A DNA stretch of 64,000 bases, taken from NCBI GenBank assembly GCA_015227615.1, contig JAALGZ010000029.1:457239-521238 (forward strand), read 5' to 3'. Both the position numbers and the translations under genes were made by a program. Of this stretch, positions 11,901-26,900 are shown in pieces. This DNA is from Labyrinthula sp. Ha (lineage: Eukaryota; Sar; Bigyra; Labyrinthulida; Labyrinthulaceae). Position 1 is the first letter of the stretch, and each line of letters starts with the position of its first letter. The notes under the pieces were generated by a model. It was not told where the DNA came from, did not search any database, and worked only from the letters and a program-made list of their open reading frames with translations.

Positions 11901-14900
11901 GGAACAACTCCGCTAACTATAAAAATAAAGGTGGTGGTGGAGGAAATGTTTGGCTTGTTAGTGGTATATTTTGACTACTGATATTACTTTAGGCTCGAGC
12001 CGTGGACCAGATAAAAGTGGCGTAGGAGGGAACATATCTATTCACGCTGGTTCCTCAGCGCTGCATACCGGTGGAAACATTTTCATAAGTTCTGGTACCG
12101 CTGTATCTAGGAATAGTGGTCAAGTGATTATTAAGACGGCTTCCGCACTTAAAGGCTTTGCGGGAAGCTTAAATTTGAAAACGGGTGATGGATATTTCGG
12201 TGGTGGTAATGTTAGTATCGCATCCGGCTCAACGATGCAGCGAAACGGTGCGTGGTTGAAACTATCAGCGGGAAACAGTTCTAAATTTGGCGGAGAGCTG
12301 TTCTTAATAAGCGGGTTTGGACAGGATAATGTTGGAGGTGCAGTAAGAATTAAATCAAGCAACTCCTCTAATAGTGGAAGTGGAGCTCTAGAAATACATT
12401 CGTGTCAAAGCAAGAATTCTCACAGTGGAAATGTCTCCTTAGGATCTGGGGCATCCTATCATCATTCTGGAAAGATTCAGCTAGTTTCTGGATTTAGCCG
12501 TGCAAAAACTGGAAACGTTGAGATCTTTTCTGGAGATAGTTCTGCTTTCGAAAGCGGCGAAATACGAGTTATGAGCGGCATGGGTCTCACCGGGTCAGGC
12601 TTGGTGAATATAAGTTCTGGGCAGTCAGGCAGTCGGAAGAGTGGTAATGTCTGTATTTTTTCTGGCGGAAGTGTACAGTCCGGCTCCATGTCCATTGGAA
12701 CCAGCGATGGTAGGCAAGCTTCGGGAAGATTTTCGCTGAAGACGGGAAGGGGTTTATCTGGAAAATCAGGAGACATAGTATTTCAAGTCGGCGTTAGTAA
12801 CTCAGTTTCCTCAGGGTCCATGTTACTTATTTCGGGAAACGTAAAAAGTCGCTCTAAGTCGGCTTCTATATGGGCAGGGAATTTAACATTAAGTGCTGGA
12901 AGTATTATCGATGACTTAGGTTTTGGAGGATCCTGCAGCATTGTTGGGGGGGATTCTGAAGGATGGAACGCAGGAGACATATTATTACGTGGTGGTGCGT
13001 CAAATGTTCTTACCGGATCAACATTTATAAAGTCCGAAAGTTCTTTACTTGGTTCCACTGGTATAATCAAGCTGGAAAGTGGGATATCAAGTAAGGGCTA
13101 TGCCGGGAACATTAGTTTGAAGGTTGGGAAGGGAGTCCGGTCTGGCCATCTATTGTTTCAAAGTGGTTCGTCACAAAGCGAAGGGGGCTCAGTAAAAATT
13201 TCTTCCGGTGAATCTACTGATATGGCCAGTGGATACTTGGTGATAGAGTCTCATGAGTCAAGGGTCTCAGGCGATGTCTTGTTGCATTCTGGTAATGCTG
13301 TGTCTTCAGGCAATGTCAGTTTATTCTCAGCATCCGCGAGGAGTTCAGGAAACTTATCCTTGTACACAGGTATTGGAAGTGAAACAAGTGGCGCTGTTAG
13401 TATTGCAACAGGGAATAGCACAGATGATACTAGTGGAAATGTTATTATTTCGACAGGTTCTTCGAACAGTTTTGGCAGTGGAAATATTTTTATTAAAACG
13501 GGAGGGAGTGGGAAGTTTGGCAGTGTGAATAGGCGAGGAAGCATTGAGCTTGAACCCGGAAGCTCGGAATTAACTGGATCCATGTTACACCTTAAAGGTG
13601 GTTTATCGTGGGTTGCGCATGGCGGCAAGGTAATGATAACTAGCGGAAGAGGTGCCTCAGGTTCTGGTTCGTTGTATATCGAGACAGCATTTTCTCATGA
13701 GTTCCCCGGTAATATTGACTTGAAAATTGGTACAACAATTGGTTCGGGAAGAGGTAACATTAGAATCCATGGAGGAAAGACTGAAGGAGCTATTGGAGGT
13801 GGTGTCCAGGTCGTTGGGGGCGTTTCTAGTAAAGTGGGTGGAGAGGTTAACATAACGTCCGGAATGGGAACAGATAAGAGCGGGTCTTTGTGCGTGGTCA
13901 CTGACGCCGGAAGCAAAGACTCTGGTAACATTGTGCTACTAAGTGGAGATTCTAGCATGTATTCTGGCACGATTTCATTAGTCACCGGAAGAACTCTTAG
14001 CGAGGCTAGTGGGTCCCTTCTGCTTCGGAGTGGAAATTCTGTGTCCCAAAACAGTGGAAATGTTGCCATTAGCGGTGGGCACAGCCTACGGAAACACGGA
14101 GGGCACATCGAAATCTCCAGTGGTTCTGGTAACCTTGCTACAAGTGGTAGTGTGTTTGTAAACAGCTCCTTTGGGATGAGCTCAGGCAGCGTTTCAATTG
14201 GGACAGGCGAAGGTTATAAGATTAGGAGTGGACAAATTATTTTGTTCTCTGGATCTTCGGTTGAAAGTGGAAATATTACCTTAGCTACCGGACGAGCGGA
14301 TAAAAAAGCAGGGAACATTAATCTAAGTCCTGTGGCGGGAGAGAAAGTTGAGGGTGGAACAATTTTGTTGTTGGCTGGAGGAAGTACATGGCAACAAGGA
14401 GGAAACATTATTGCAGTGTCCGGTTTTGGAAAAATCTCGGGCAATCTTTCATTGGCAACAGGAGAAGGGAGTCAGTTTAGTGGCTCTATTCGTGTTACTT
14501 CAGGAAACTCAACTATTGGCACAGCAGGTTCTATCAAGTTGGTTGTAGGGTCTTCAAAAAATGATGCATCAGGACAGCTTCTGTTGATGGGGGGAAGGAA
14601 CAAAGGCTACAACAAAGGACCTGGTGGTAAGGTAGCTCTTTTTGCTGGATCTTCACTACATGGAGTTGGAGGCAGCATATTTCTGGTAAGCGGGGAGTCA
14701 AACTCTGGTTCGATCACTGGTGCGCTTTTCCTTAACTCGAGTGAACATTCGCAAGGTTCCACTGGAAGTATTTTACTAGGGGTTGGGTCTGCAAAAACTT
14801 ATTCAGGAAATATTTCCTGCTTTATAGCACGCTCAAACAAACACGGAGGCAGCATTTCACTATCTGCTGGTGCAGGTATTTTGCCTGGTAGTGTCGAACT

Positions 14901-17900
14901 TGTATCCGGGGGAAAGGATGACATGAACTCGGGGGGTATTGGAGTTTCTACTGCATCCGCTTTGGAGGTTTCAGGGAATATCAGAGTTAGTTCTGGAAAT
15001 GCTCTAACGTCAAGAACGGGTAACGTTACAGTTGAGACTGGATCTAGCCAGCACGGAAAAGTTGGAAGCTTAAACCTTGCTGTGGGTGAAGGACTGAACG
15101 GATCGTCACCCCTGGTTCATATCTGGACAAAGGGGAAACCATTTTCCGAAGCCCAAATTCATTTACAGGTGGGAGATTGGAACTCTAATGGTAGTATAGT
15201 AACCATATCAGGAGGTGAGAAGTCCGTTCAACTGAGGTCTGGAGTATATAATGGGAACTTTTCTGGTAAGATTGAAGTTGAAACAAATGGTCAAGTCGCT
15301 GAGTCAGGACGTGTCTTGTTAACTACAGGTATGGCGCAGTTGCTTAGTGGCGATATCGGTCTTTTGTCTGGTAATTCCTCAACAGCAACTGGTAATATTG
15401 AAATAAGTACAGGCACTGTAGAAGTTTCTCGTTCAGGATCAGTTCGTGTAACGACAGGAGGGGGCAACAATGGACGTTCTGGGCACATCACATTAGCAAC
15501 TGGTGAAGGCAACTCAGGAAACGTTACAATAGCAACAGGAGGAGGAAGAATTCCCGGTAGGCTGGAACTGCGTACTGGAGAAGCAAGTTGGTCTCGTGCT
15601 GGCATAATAGCTATCGAAACCTCCTCCACAGGTTCATCTGCAGCCAATGTGACCATCATAGGTGGGGAAACACTTGAAACTGAGGTAAGAGGTGGAAGCG
15701 TATTCTTGTCCACAGGTAAGTCACCAATAGGTCCACCGGGAATGCTAAGATTAGTCTCAGCTACGGGAGCCATCACAGGGAGGGTTGAAGTTTTCACCGG
15801 TGATTCAGATGTTGATTGTTCAGGCGAGTTAAGGCTGGGTACTGGAAGGGGCTCAAGAGCTTCCGGTGGAATTATGATCACGACAGGTGATTTAGCTGAG
15901 AACACAGGAAATGTTACTATTAGAACCGGCGCTGGTAACTTCCCAGGTTTCATATTTCTTACAACTAGTAACGGATCTTCTAGCTCGGGTAGCATTGTTC
16001 TTTCTGTTCCAAGTGAGAACATAGGTCTTAATCAGGCCTCCAGCTTTATTTCTTTATCAACTGCCGGTTCAAAACATGGGTCTTCAGCAACAATATCAAT
16101 TATGACAGGGCGTGGTAGAGTTTCAGGGCAGATACTTCTACAGGTTGGAAATGCCACAGAGGGTACAGTTGGTTACAGTGGTTTTATTGGCGGCAATGGC
16201 TTGGAAACCAGTGGAGGTGTACTGAGCTTTCGAAGTGGCGATTCTGTCTTGGACAAGGGAGGAGATCTGTCAATTTCAGCTGGATCCTCCCTAGCCAACG
16301 CTAAGTTTGGAGGTAGCCTTCGTCTAAAAAGCGGTCGTGGAGGTATGGGAGGATCTATAAGCATCGAGGTTGGTTTGTCTGCATCTGGAGAAGGTCAAAG
16401 TTTGTTACTTAAGGGCGGCGCCAGCGAGGTAAATAAAAATGGGGGCAATGTGCGAATATTGTCTGGAACTAGTTCGGGAAGCATGAGCGGTAGTATTGCA
16501 CTAGCCGCAACTTCGGACAGTTGCTCTGGCTTATGTACTGGTTCTATATCTCTCGTGGCGGATCAAAGCATCTCAATAGCGTCTCTTCATAGTCCAGTGG
16601 AAGATCGTGCCATTGCAATATCTACGCGGTTTGGTTCTCTCTTATTTGGAGGGAAAACTAATGATTTACCACCTGCCCTAGTTCTTTCTTCTGTGAATGG
16701 AGATGAACAGCCATCGGCTTCATTAGAATTCTACTCGGGTGGGTCAGAAGTTTATTCTGGGAATATTTCTCTCGAAACTGGACCAGCCTCTATTCGTTCA
16801 GGCAAACTAATCATGCGTTCTGGGACCTCCAGCTCGGGTGAAACTGGCAGCATAAATCTAAGTACAGCACCTACTACCGGAAAGTCTGGAAGCCTATACT
16901 TTCAATCAGGCTCGGGTACTCTGCTATCTGGTGGTATTGAACTCAAAACTGGCCTTGCCGGATCACCAGGAGAAATTAAACTGATCTCTGGTGATTTGAG
17001 CTTTGGTGGACATATCACACTTACAACTGGACATGTCAACATTAGCTTGAGTAACAGTATGCTTTTAACTAGTCGCACTGAAGAAGCGTTAGGTTTTGCG
17101 TTGAAATCAAAATCGAGAGCAACAAGTCTTGAAATTACGAAAAATGGTACGAGTCTGCTTTCATCCTCGATTGGTTCCCCTTTCAAAGTTCTTTTTGTTC
17201 GTAATTATATTTAGGTAATGTCCGGAGCCAGCATATCAGTATCTGGTAGAGGAAAACTCGAGTTTATCGCTGCTGAGAGTCTTGCGCTTGTCTTAGAGAA
17301 GACATATTCGAGAACTTATAATGAACTAAAAGTAGTTAATATCACGTATACATCTGATTCAAGGGTTAAGATGGACATTGAAGAAACGAACATAACATCA
17401 TTGTATGAGCGTTTAAATCGTTTGCAGTTACGGAGCTATAGGTATACACAAGAATGGCGGAAGATGCGGCACTTTGGTGCGAACAGAGTCCGTGGTCTAG
17501 TTGCGCAGGAAGTGCTTGAAATTTTCCCAGAACATGTATCACGAAGCGCTGCGGATGTTGGCGCTCATAAAAATTTCTTGCAAATTGATAAACAGGCAAT
17601 AGTACTAGATTTAATTGGTGGTTTTCAAGTACTATCAAGTTCATTAAGGCTTGGTTTTAAGGAAGGAATGCTGTCCGTGGTGAGATTAACCTCACCAACG
17701 CAATTCCACCGAAGGTCTCCTCAAATTGAGGTCTTATCGGCTAGTTCTAACATAACAACCGGGTTCATTTCAGTGCGCTCAGGTAGAACCTCCGGAAAGA
17801 GTGGAAGTATATACTTTCAGAGTGGGGAGGGTAAAACAAGTGGGGATTTAAGTATTTCTACCGGGTTTGGACAAAAATCTGGGGACTTAAGTTTTATTCT

Positions 17901-20900
17901 GGGAGAATCAGTGGTTCAGCAGAACAATCTGCTCATACTCGCACAGGCAGCGGAAGTTGGGCATGCAGGCGGAAACTTATATCTAGCATATTCTAAAGCG
18001 TTTTCTCTTGGGATAAAGACGCGATTTCAATCTAAACGCAGAGATGTTGTCAGTGTACAGGCTGGGTATTTTCGATCTGTAAGCAGAGATGTTCTTTTCA
18101 TGAATTCTGGGAAGAATACTACAGTCTCTGGCCATTTGGTGCTTCATACCCCTTCAACAAATCGGCCAGGTAACATAATGTTTTTCACTGGAAGTGGACC
18201 TCATGGGGGTAACATTGTGCTTGACACAGGATATCGTGGGGAAGTTGGAGGAAATCTTCTTCTCTCAACGAGTTCCAAAAATGGAAACCCGGGAAATGTG
18301 TTAATATCTTCACTTTCTAAGTCTAATTCAACTGCTTCAATATCGCTTAAAACTTGGAAAACCTTCTTGAAACTTGGATCCACGGTAGAGATTCTGCAAA
18401 ATGCAGGCCATGGGATGTTGCTAGCATCCAACAGTTCCAATGACGATCATGGTGGGATATCAATGGTGACGGTTCGGAGCAAGACGGCAAAACTAATTCG
18501 AATAATTTCTGGTAATAGAGTGGTACTCTCCGCTGGGACAACGCACACAGGCAAAGGTTCAAAGATGATACTCATTGCAGGTAGGGGAACCGACTATAAT
18601 GGGGGATCTCTTTATGCATTTTCCGGATCTTCTTCAAAGCGCAGTGGTGGTATATCTTTAAGGACAGCTGATGGACACATTTCTGGGTCCCTGATCTTAG
18701 CAAGTGGTATGGGGAGAAAACGTTCCGGGACTATATTTGTTACAACCGGAGAAGCTCCTAGGCCGGGGTTGGTATCTATTGTTGCCGGGAAATCTTGCTT
18801 AAAGTTAGGAAGCAAATTCTTTTCCCTTACGTCCTCTGCCGGTGATGCCGGTGGTGTTCTTTCTTTCTCCCAGAGAGAAGAGCAGGCTCGATTGTCAATT
18901 AGTGTCAACAAGGGAATACTTGAGCTGTCATCGAATGGACAGGCAAGTACATCTCTGGGAGTTTCACTAAGGCTTAATATAGAGAAAAAACTGTATGGGA
19001 GCTTGAATTTTCTGGCTTTAAGTGGCTCAAGGGGTGTAGTCCTATCCTCTGGACAATCTTCCATGGTGACAGTGGCAGCAGATTCAAGCTCCCAACGCTT
19101 CCCATTGGCAACCTTATTCGAGGATGTCAAAAATGGAGCTAAGGAGTTCTTGGTTTCTATTGTTGGAACGGAGCATGAAACTACACGGATCACACTGTCC
19201 TCAGTTCTAAAATCAGGAACTGGTGTGTTTAGCATACTTGATCGCAATGGAGATGGCGACGCTCCACGTTTCATGACTGGAGTATCTGGTAGCAAACCAG
19301 CGTTTCTGAAACTGTCAGGGAAGAATGGAAATTTGGTTCATTATTCAAGTGGACGGTTTGAAAAATATTCAAGAAGTTTTGAAACATTTTCTGACTCCGC
19401 TTCTCACTGGACTGAAGGATCTTTAATCTCCAGTGCTTCTAGAATGAAGTTTTCTGCTGCTTCTAGGGTTTCCATTGTATCAGGAGCTTCTTCTGAGAGG
19501 ACTTTTTCGTTAAGTATTCTTGCGACAAGTAAGGCCCTTTCAAACAGTTCTATTTTGATAAAGTCGGTTAGTCATAGGTCGGAATCTGGAGATATTGTGC
19601 TGCTAACATCAAAGGGAAAGAAAGAGCCTGGTTCAATTCTATTGGCTACTGGTAAAGGAGATGAAAACGGATCACCAATTGGAGTACGTACTCACGCTGG
19701 AAAACATTCAGGGAAAGTTTTCGTGGCCACAGGGAAAGCGATTGCGCATTCTGGCCTTGTTCACGTTGGGACTGGAAAGAGTAGGAATAAAAGCGGTGAA
19801 GCTATTTTGCAGTCGGGAAGTGCGGTTCTAAGCGGTGCAGTTATTCTTGTTTCTGGAACTGCTAGTGATATTTCGGGGAAGTTAATCTTTGAGTCTGGTA
19901 AGTCTGAGAATCAGAGTGGTGAGTTAAGAATTTCCTCTGGCTTCTCTAAGAGGCTAGGTGGAAAGATATCTGTGATTACTGGAACTGGTACTGAATCTGG
20001 CTCGTTGGATATTGGAACTTCGCATGGCATCCACATGAGCGGCCAAGTAAGCATAAGAACTGGTGCCGCCTCAAGCTCAGCTGGAAATTTACACATTGCT
20101 GGGGGCAAGGCCATGCATCACCCCAGCAATGTCACATTGGAAAGCGGCTCCAGTATGTTTTCGACTGGTGGTAATCTTGTTTTAAAATCTGGTCGTGGAA
20201 GAGAGGGAGGACAGATTCTATTTGAGATGGCTTCGGGCTCGCAACCTGGTGATATAGTTATGATCTCTAGTAGGCACGACAAAAGCGCTACCGGATCGCT
20301 CTTCGTTAACCCTGGGTTATTAATCCCAAATTTCTCTGGTGGCATTAATCTGTACACATTGAATGCTTCCAATAGGAGTGGGGACATAGCTCTAATAACT
20401 GGTGATGCGGATAGTAAGAGTGGAAAAATAATATTAAAGTCCTCAGGTTCGTACAGTCCATTCGGGATAGAAATAGGAAGAGCAACTGGAGAAGAATATG
20501 CTCTGGTAGCTAATTTCGAGGTAATCAATCTAACTGGAACCATTATAGGCTCAAGCCGCAATATAAAATGGGGTTTTGGTAGTACTGATGATAAGCCCAG
20601 CTACATAAATGTGAGAGATGGCTTCAACTTAAATGTTTCGAAAAGCTTTAAAGTAACTACACAAGGAATAGAATTTTGGAGCTTAACAGAACGTGTGTTT
20701 AATATCGCCAATGGGTCTATGGATACCGCATGGCCCATATACTCTAAGAATCTTTTTATTGAAAGAACCGAGTTGTCGGATATATGTCCCAGATGTGCGT
20801 ACAAGGAAATTACTGGAAAAGGTAGGAACGGCAACGTGAAGTTGTATGAGCGGTTTAAAGGAGCTGGTTATGAAAATATTAGGGCCTCTTTAATAACTTT

Positions 20901-23900
20901 GGCACTAGCCAAGAAGCATTTATCTGGAGGATTCTATTTTTCAGAGAAGGGATCAACCGTCGTGTCGAACCTTCCTGAGAGGCTAAATGTTTCTAGGATA
21001 TTTGTTCTAGCTCAAAGTCATAACAAATCCAATTCTAGGTCTTTGCATTTTGCGGCTGAAGGGCCTGAAACCGGGACTATCGATATCGTCTCATCAAGTG
21101 CATTTTCAGGCGCATCTTTGGTAAGAATAAATGGTACATATATACATATCTCGGGAAGTGGGTCAAACCTCATAGCAGGGATAATAGCAAGAACCAGCGA
21201 AAGAGAAGGTAAGAGTGGAAATATTATTATTTCCAGTGGTAGATCTCAGAATTTAGAGTCTGGAGACATTCTGATAACAAGTGGCATGGGATATAGAAAA
21301 TCCGGAAATATAGTTATCAAAGTGGGTCATGTCGAGGCAGCTGAGCGAGGAGGAGGGGTGAACATAATTGGAGGAAGTGTTTTTAGTCCTGGCAAAGGTG
21401 GTGACATTGTGATCTCTCCTGGGGAATCTTTTCAAGACAAGGGATCTGGAAACATTTGGATTGGGAATTCACAAATAGCTAGAAAAGGCGGAAACATCTC
21501 CTTGTTCTCATATGGATTATCTAATTCTGGCGATTTATTGTTACAGAGTGGAGCTGCCTCCAAGCAATCGGGGAATATTGTTTTAAAAGTTGGCACCAGT
21601 CTGCAAAGTGGACTAATTTCACTGGATTCAGGACCATCCTCCTTCAAATTAACAAAAAACTCCTTTAGTGCAAGAGTATCTTCCAAATTCTTAGGCTCTG
21701 CGGGGTTGCACTCTCTTCTCAAAATAGGGCAATATGCTTTTCTCGAGAGCTCTTTAAATGTAACAAAATTAGACATCAGGTTAGGAGTGAACAAGAAAAA
21801 AATGCAGTCAAATTTATTGCTACTAGCTGGTTCAGGAGACAAAATGTCCAAGATCTCTTTGTCACCGTCTTTGAGTCTTGTTTCATCGAAAGAACTGGAA
21901 TTGAATAGCTCTGAAGTATTGATTAGAACTGCTGGCGGAGGCCTTTCTTTTCATTCCGAAGAGGGTGGTACCTCAAGTGGCATATTCTTGTATTCTGGAG
22001 CTAATCAAAGTTCGAAAACAAGTACAATAATAATTCAATCTGGGCATAGTAGCAAAGGAGTTATATTGAACAGAGAAATGGTTGGGAAAACTGGATCCTT
22101 GGGTGGAGTTGTTGTTGAGACTGCGGAGGAAATTGCATCAGGTAACCTTTTGTTTAGGTCCGGACCAGGTCTGGCAATATCTGGTGAAATATCCTTGCGG
22201 ACAGGTAGTTCCAACAAGGTTGGTGACCTTTCCTTAAAGACAGGTCGGTCTGGCTCTTATGGAGGCAGTGTTTTAGTGGCAACTGCAGAAGCAGGAGAAC
22301 TTAGTGGAAAAGTCGTGATTTTTACTGGAATAAGTAGTCATATTAGCGGAAAAATACTGTGGTCAACTGGAAAGGCAAGACATTCTGGAAACTTTCTCGT
22401 TGCTTCTGGAAATAGTGCAACTAGATCTGGAATTTTGAGATTGGTCACTGGCAGAGGCGGTGAGATAAGTGGAAAACTAGACCTAGTAACTGGCACTTCA
22501 GCATACAGTGGTAATGTTGTGATCCAAACCGGTGCAGCTAAGAGAATATCAGGGCACTTTGTTCTGAAGAGTGGTGACTCCGAGGTAAGAGCTGGTGATG
22601 TGAGAATTTCTTCCGGAGCTTCTGAACAAGGCGGAAACATTCTAATTAGATCTAGAGGAAAGCAATTAGTTGGAAATATTTTGTTGCTCGCTGAAGGAAT
22701 TGACAATAGGGAAGAGTCCAATTCAGAGGTTCTAATTCAGTCCCAAAGAAAGTTTTATGCAAAGTCTGCTAATGTTGTACTTACCAGTAGGGGTTCAGTG
22801 AACCACAGTAAAGAGTCTTTATCTCGAGAAATTCCATTAGGCAGTGAAGGGAACATGCACTTAATAGCGGAAAGTAGTCTTCAGCAGACGAGTCAAAACA
22901 TGAGGTTTAGGTTCTTGACAGGAATTACGATGTCAAGTCAGAAAGAGGTGGATAAATCTAAAATTATTCTGAATTCTGGAGAGGCAGGACTTGTTACTAT
23001 TGCTACACCTACATTCGTCGTTAAATCATCACTTTCCGGGTTGTTTAGTCTGGGTTTGGGAAACGTTTCGTCATTGTCTTTTAGTAAGGGCTCAGGTATT
23101 ATCAGGTCAAAGAAAATTCTGATCAAAGCAAATGAATCTACGTATCTAGAAGTTAAGAACCACCTTAATTTAAACAATGATGGGGCGTATTTAAGCTTGA
23201 CAAATAAGAGGTTAGCAGCAAATGTGCCCTTGATTATTTCGGATATTCGGTTGAAGTCCTTGGGTACAGATGCTATGACTCAGGATGAAGTTGCGGTACT
23301 TCGTCTCAGAACCCTGCCATTACAAGATTTATCGAGTTACTCTCAGTCCCAGATCCTTCACACATTGGCTGCAGCCAGCCATTCCATTCTTACAAAACTT
23401 TTTACTGAGAAACGAGAAGAGATTGCAATAGTGAGTTCCACCGTTCAAATAGGTAGCCAGGGGAAAAAAACTGCTTCTAGGATTTCTTTGCATCTTGGCA
23501 ACGAGCACAAGAAGAGTGGTCTGTTCATTATGAATGGACACGAAGGTCAAATGAATGGTACCTTGGTATTGCTCAGAGCAATTTCACAGTCTACTCTACA
23601 CAATGCGTTAGGTATACTGGCCGTTACCCAATCCTACAGTTTGAATCCATCTGGTGCTATTAAGCTCGTAACTGGTGAGTCCAGCAAGAGTGGCCCCATT
23701 TTGCTCATAACAGGAGGCGGGGAGCACGTTGGGGGAATTGTACTTTCCTCATCTGCAGGGCAGCGTGGAGGTGAAGTCACTTTGAGTACAAATAGTGACG
23801 ATGGGGCACATATTACGTTGCATAGCGGGAAAAGGTCTACAGCACGAGCGAAGCCAAACCATGTTTTTATTCTTTCAGGCTCCGGTAAGGAGGATTTTGA

Positions 23901-26900
23901 CTCAGGATCTATCTTTCTTGCTTCATTGAATGGGAACAGAGGTGGAAATATCATTCTATCTGCAGGAAGTGGTGTGCATAGCAGCGGAAGCATTAGAATC
24001 TCCTCTGGAGAAGGTTCACATACTTCTGGCTCAATATTGATGTCATCTGCTGGGTCGATTGTAGTAGAAGCTCGACATGATCGAAACAGCAACGTATTAA
24101 GCGCCATTAAACTGGATACTAGAGATTTCAAACTTATATCAAGAAAAACAGATGTCTTTTCAAACACGAAGGAAGTCAGAGTGTTAGATGGTTTGAAGTT
24201 CTTGAGCCATGACTCTAGAATATTAGAATATCTTCGTAATTCTACAAGCGACACGGAGACATTGATCCTAGGTTTGCAACAAGTTAAACTAGTATTCAGA
24301 AAATCTATGACCTCACAGTCTATAGCTTTGTCTGCTCACTCAGCTTTCCTCAAGAATAAATACTTAAGGGGCAATTCCTCTCAACTAATATTTTATTCTG
24401 ATCAGGCAAAACTGTTCACTAGAAATAGCACCAATATATATGATGAGCATGTAATCTCGTTGCTAGCTAACCGGTCTGTGCAACTTGCCAGTGGTTCAAT
24501 ACAGCTTGTGTCAGCAGAGGCGATCAGCAGCAGTGGTGATATTCGCTTGGAAACAGGCACATCGTACGGCAAAATTTCTGGGGCAATAACTTTAAGTACC
24601 GGTTCTGCGAAAACTCCTGGAAGTATATCCTTCAAGCGTGGATCATCTGTCCTGCTTAGTTTATCTGAAAAAAAAATTATATTTTCAGTAGATGGATTTC
24701 CTAGGTCTATATCGGATGAGATCAAGTCGTTGACAAGAAATGAGATAATTCTAAGCAACATTGAAGGAAGAACTGAAGTATTATCGCGCTCGTTGCACAT
24801 GGAGTCGCGCAATGCAACTTTAGCTTCTCCAGGGGGATTTTTGCGTGTAACCTCCTTCTCCATGGAGCATAAGGTAACAGGAAAAGAAGGAAGTTTTTAT
24901 TTTTCTACAGTCACATCAAAGAGACCGAAATCCAGGTTTAGTGTTGTTATTGGCGAGGGCATGGATGGAGGCGCTGTGAGTTTTCTCTCCCTAGGAAAGG
25001 GTAGAGGAGGTGATATTTCCCTAGTAAGTAAAAATGGTGGAAGAGTCACAATGGAGAGCTCATCTCTGGAAAGAAAGTCTGTGCTAAATCTATCCGAATC
25101 GAGTTTAAGATTGTTTATTCCAACAACTGTTGAACTAAGTTTGGGTACAAAATCCGAAGTGAAAGTTCTAAAGGTGCATCATGGCCAAGAAGAAACTATT
25201 CTTGAGCTTACAAATGGGATGAATAGCAAATTATTATTTTCCGGAGATGGAATTGTGAATCTTCGTGGAAAAAAGGAAATGTTTATTAACGCAGGCAATA
25301 AGCTTATCTTTGCCACGGAACAAGGGGATTCAATTCTTAGAATAGTATACCCTGATTCAGGTAACAGCAGTGCATATATTGGAAGCAGTCGAGAGAATCA
25401 TGCCGAAGGGTTATACATTGGGAATAGCATAGTGAAACTATCTGCACAAAGAGTTCAACTGTCTTCGGTGACTGCCACAATGTTCTTAGGTAAAAGTCTA
25501 ACAGCACTACACGGGGAGAAAAACCTTTACTTATCATCAAGTAGCAGCATGGTAGATTCGACCACGCTACTGGGGTGCGGAATTTCAAGGGCTTCTGGCT
25601 CTTGTGAGGTTATAATTGCGACTTCAATGACCGAAAGTGCCTCTGGAAAGATACAGGTAGGCACTGGTTTTGGGATGAAGAGGAGTGGAACTCTTTGGGC
25701 CCAAACTGGTTCTAGTGGTGTCGAGTCTGGTATTGTTGGAGTCTCCAGTGGAGTAGCACCGCGTAGTGGTGATGTTAACATTTTATCAGGTACTGGGTCG
25801 AACACATCCGGTGGAGTTTTAATTTCAACTGGCCGTGGCAACACGCCTGGACCCATTCATATATTCACTGGACCAGGTAAAGATGCTGGGACAATATCTA
25901 TTGGTTACTCGGTTAACATAGCTGAAACAACTATAATGCTGGGTAAATACCACAAACCTGTTGTTCTTCTCGATGGACGTAATTCTGGGTTGAGTTTCAT
26001 GACCGGCACTGGGACCACGAGATTAGGCTCTGGTACGCTTTTTCTTGGCACACATCAAGGTAAGTTCTCAGGGAAGTTAGTGCTGCAATCTGGGAGCGGA
26101 GAAAAATCTGGTTTTGTTGCGTTTCTAAGCGGGTCCTCGCACATAAGAAGTGGTGTACTGAGGTTGATCAGTGGGCCTTCCCCTCGCTTTTCTGGCTCGG
26201 TACATATAGAAACAGGTATTTCCGATCATGTTTCTGGGGATATAAGTCTTTTCTCTGGTGAAGCTGGCAATAGTGGCAACATAGAATTAAGTACTGGTAG
26301 TGGGCATACACGTCATGGCGACATATTTTTGTCTACAAGATCTAAGGCTCCTTCTGATGGACGCGTTCTCATATCAGCGTTTTCTAGAAATAGCCAAGGA
26401 GTTCCAGCAATAGTGTTGGCTGGCTGGTCCCAAAATGAAGAAAAGGAACTAGACTCTCTCCTTCGGATTGGTGGGGTTGGTTCGAGCTCCGGTGTTGCCA
26501 CAACCGGCGATGAAATTTTGTTCAGAAGTCCCAATGGCTGTCTAAGGCTCGGCCAATCTTTTAGCTTGACACTAAAATCTAATAATCGTAATAATACTGG
26601 ACTAATACTCAGAACATCACCTCGAGCAGGAGTTAGATCTAATATTCGTATCCACGCGCAAAGAGAAGGGAAGTTGTTCTTAGGTGCCGCACAAGGAATA
26701 GACATTTCCGCTGGAAGAGAAAATTCGCCTGGAAATAGATCTCTGTATATCTCTCGAAATGGAGTTGGATCGGGTGGTATCGTGTCCTCGATCAAAGCAG
26801 TAGACAATTTAGAGGCTGAAGACTTATCATTTACTGCGCTTGTTCAGGCAGGGTCTAGAATTGGAGGACTTAGCATTCAGAGCTCTAGAAAGACAGAAAA

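Noticed and set aside
15291-16022. Long minus-strand open frames opposite the giant gene (for example 243 codons here, 281 at 35708-36553)
   Set aside because: They are Pro/Ser/Ile-rich mirror images of the Gly/Ser/Thr repeat codons and recur wherever the repeat is dense. No domain is visible.
6857-17214. A prokaryotic or viral cluster of separate fibre genes with frameshifts
   Set aside because: Eight of nine frame changes coincide with GT...AG segments whose removal restores frame and repeat register, which chance frameshifts would not do. The P450-b5 gene also points to a eukaryote.
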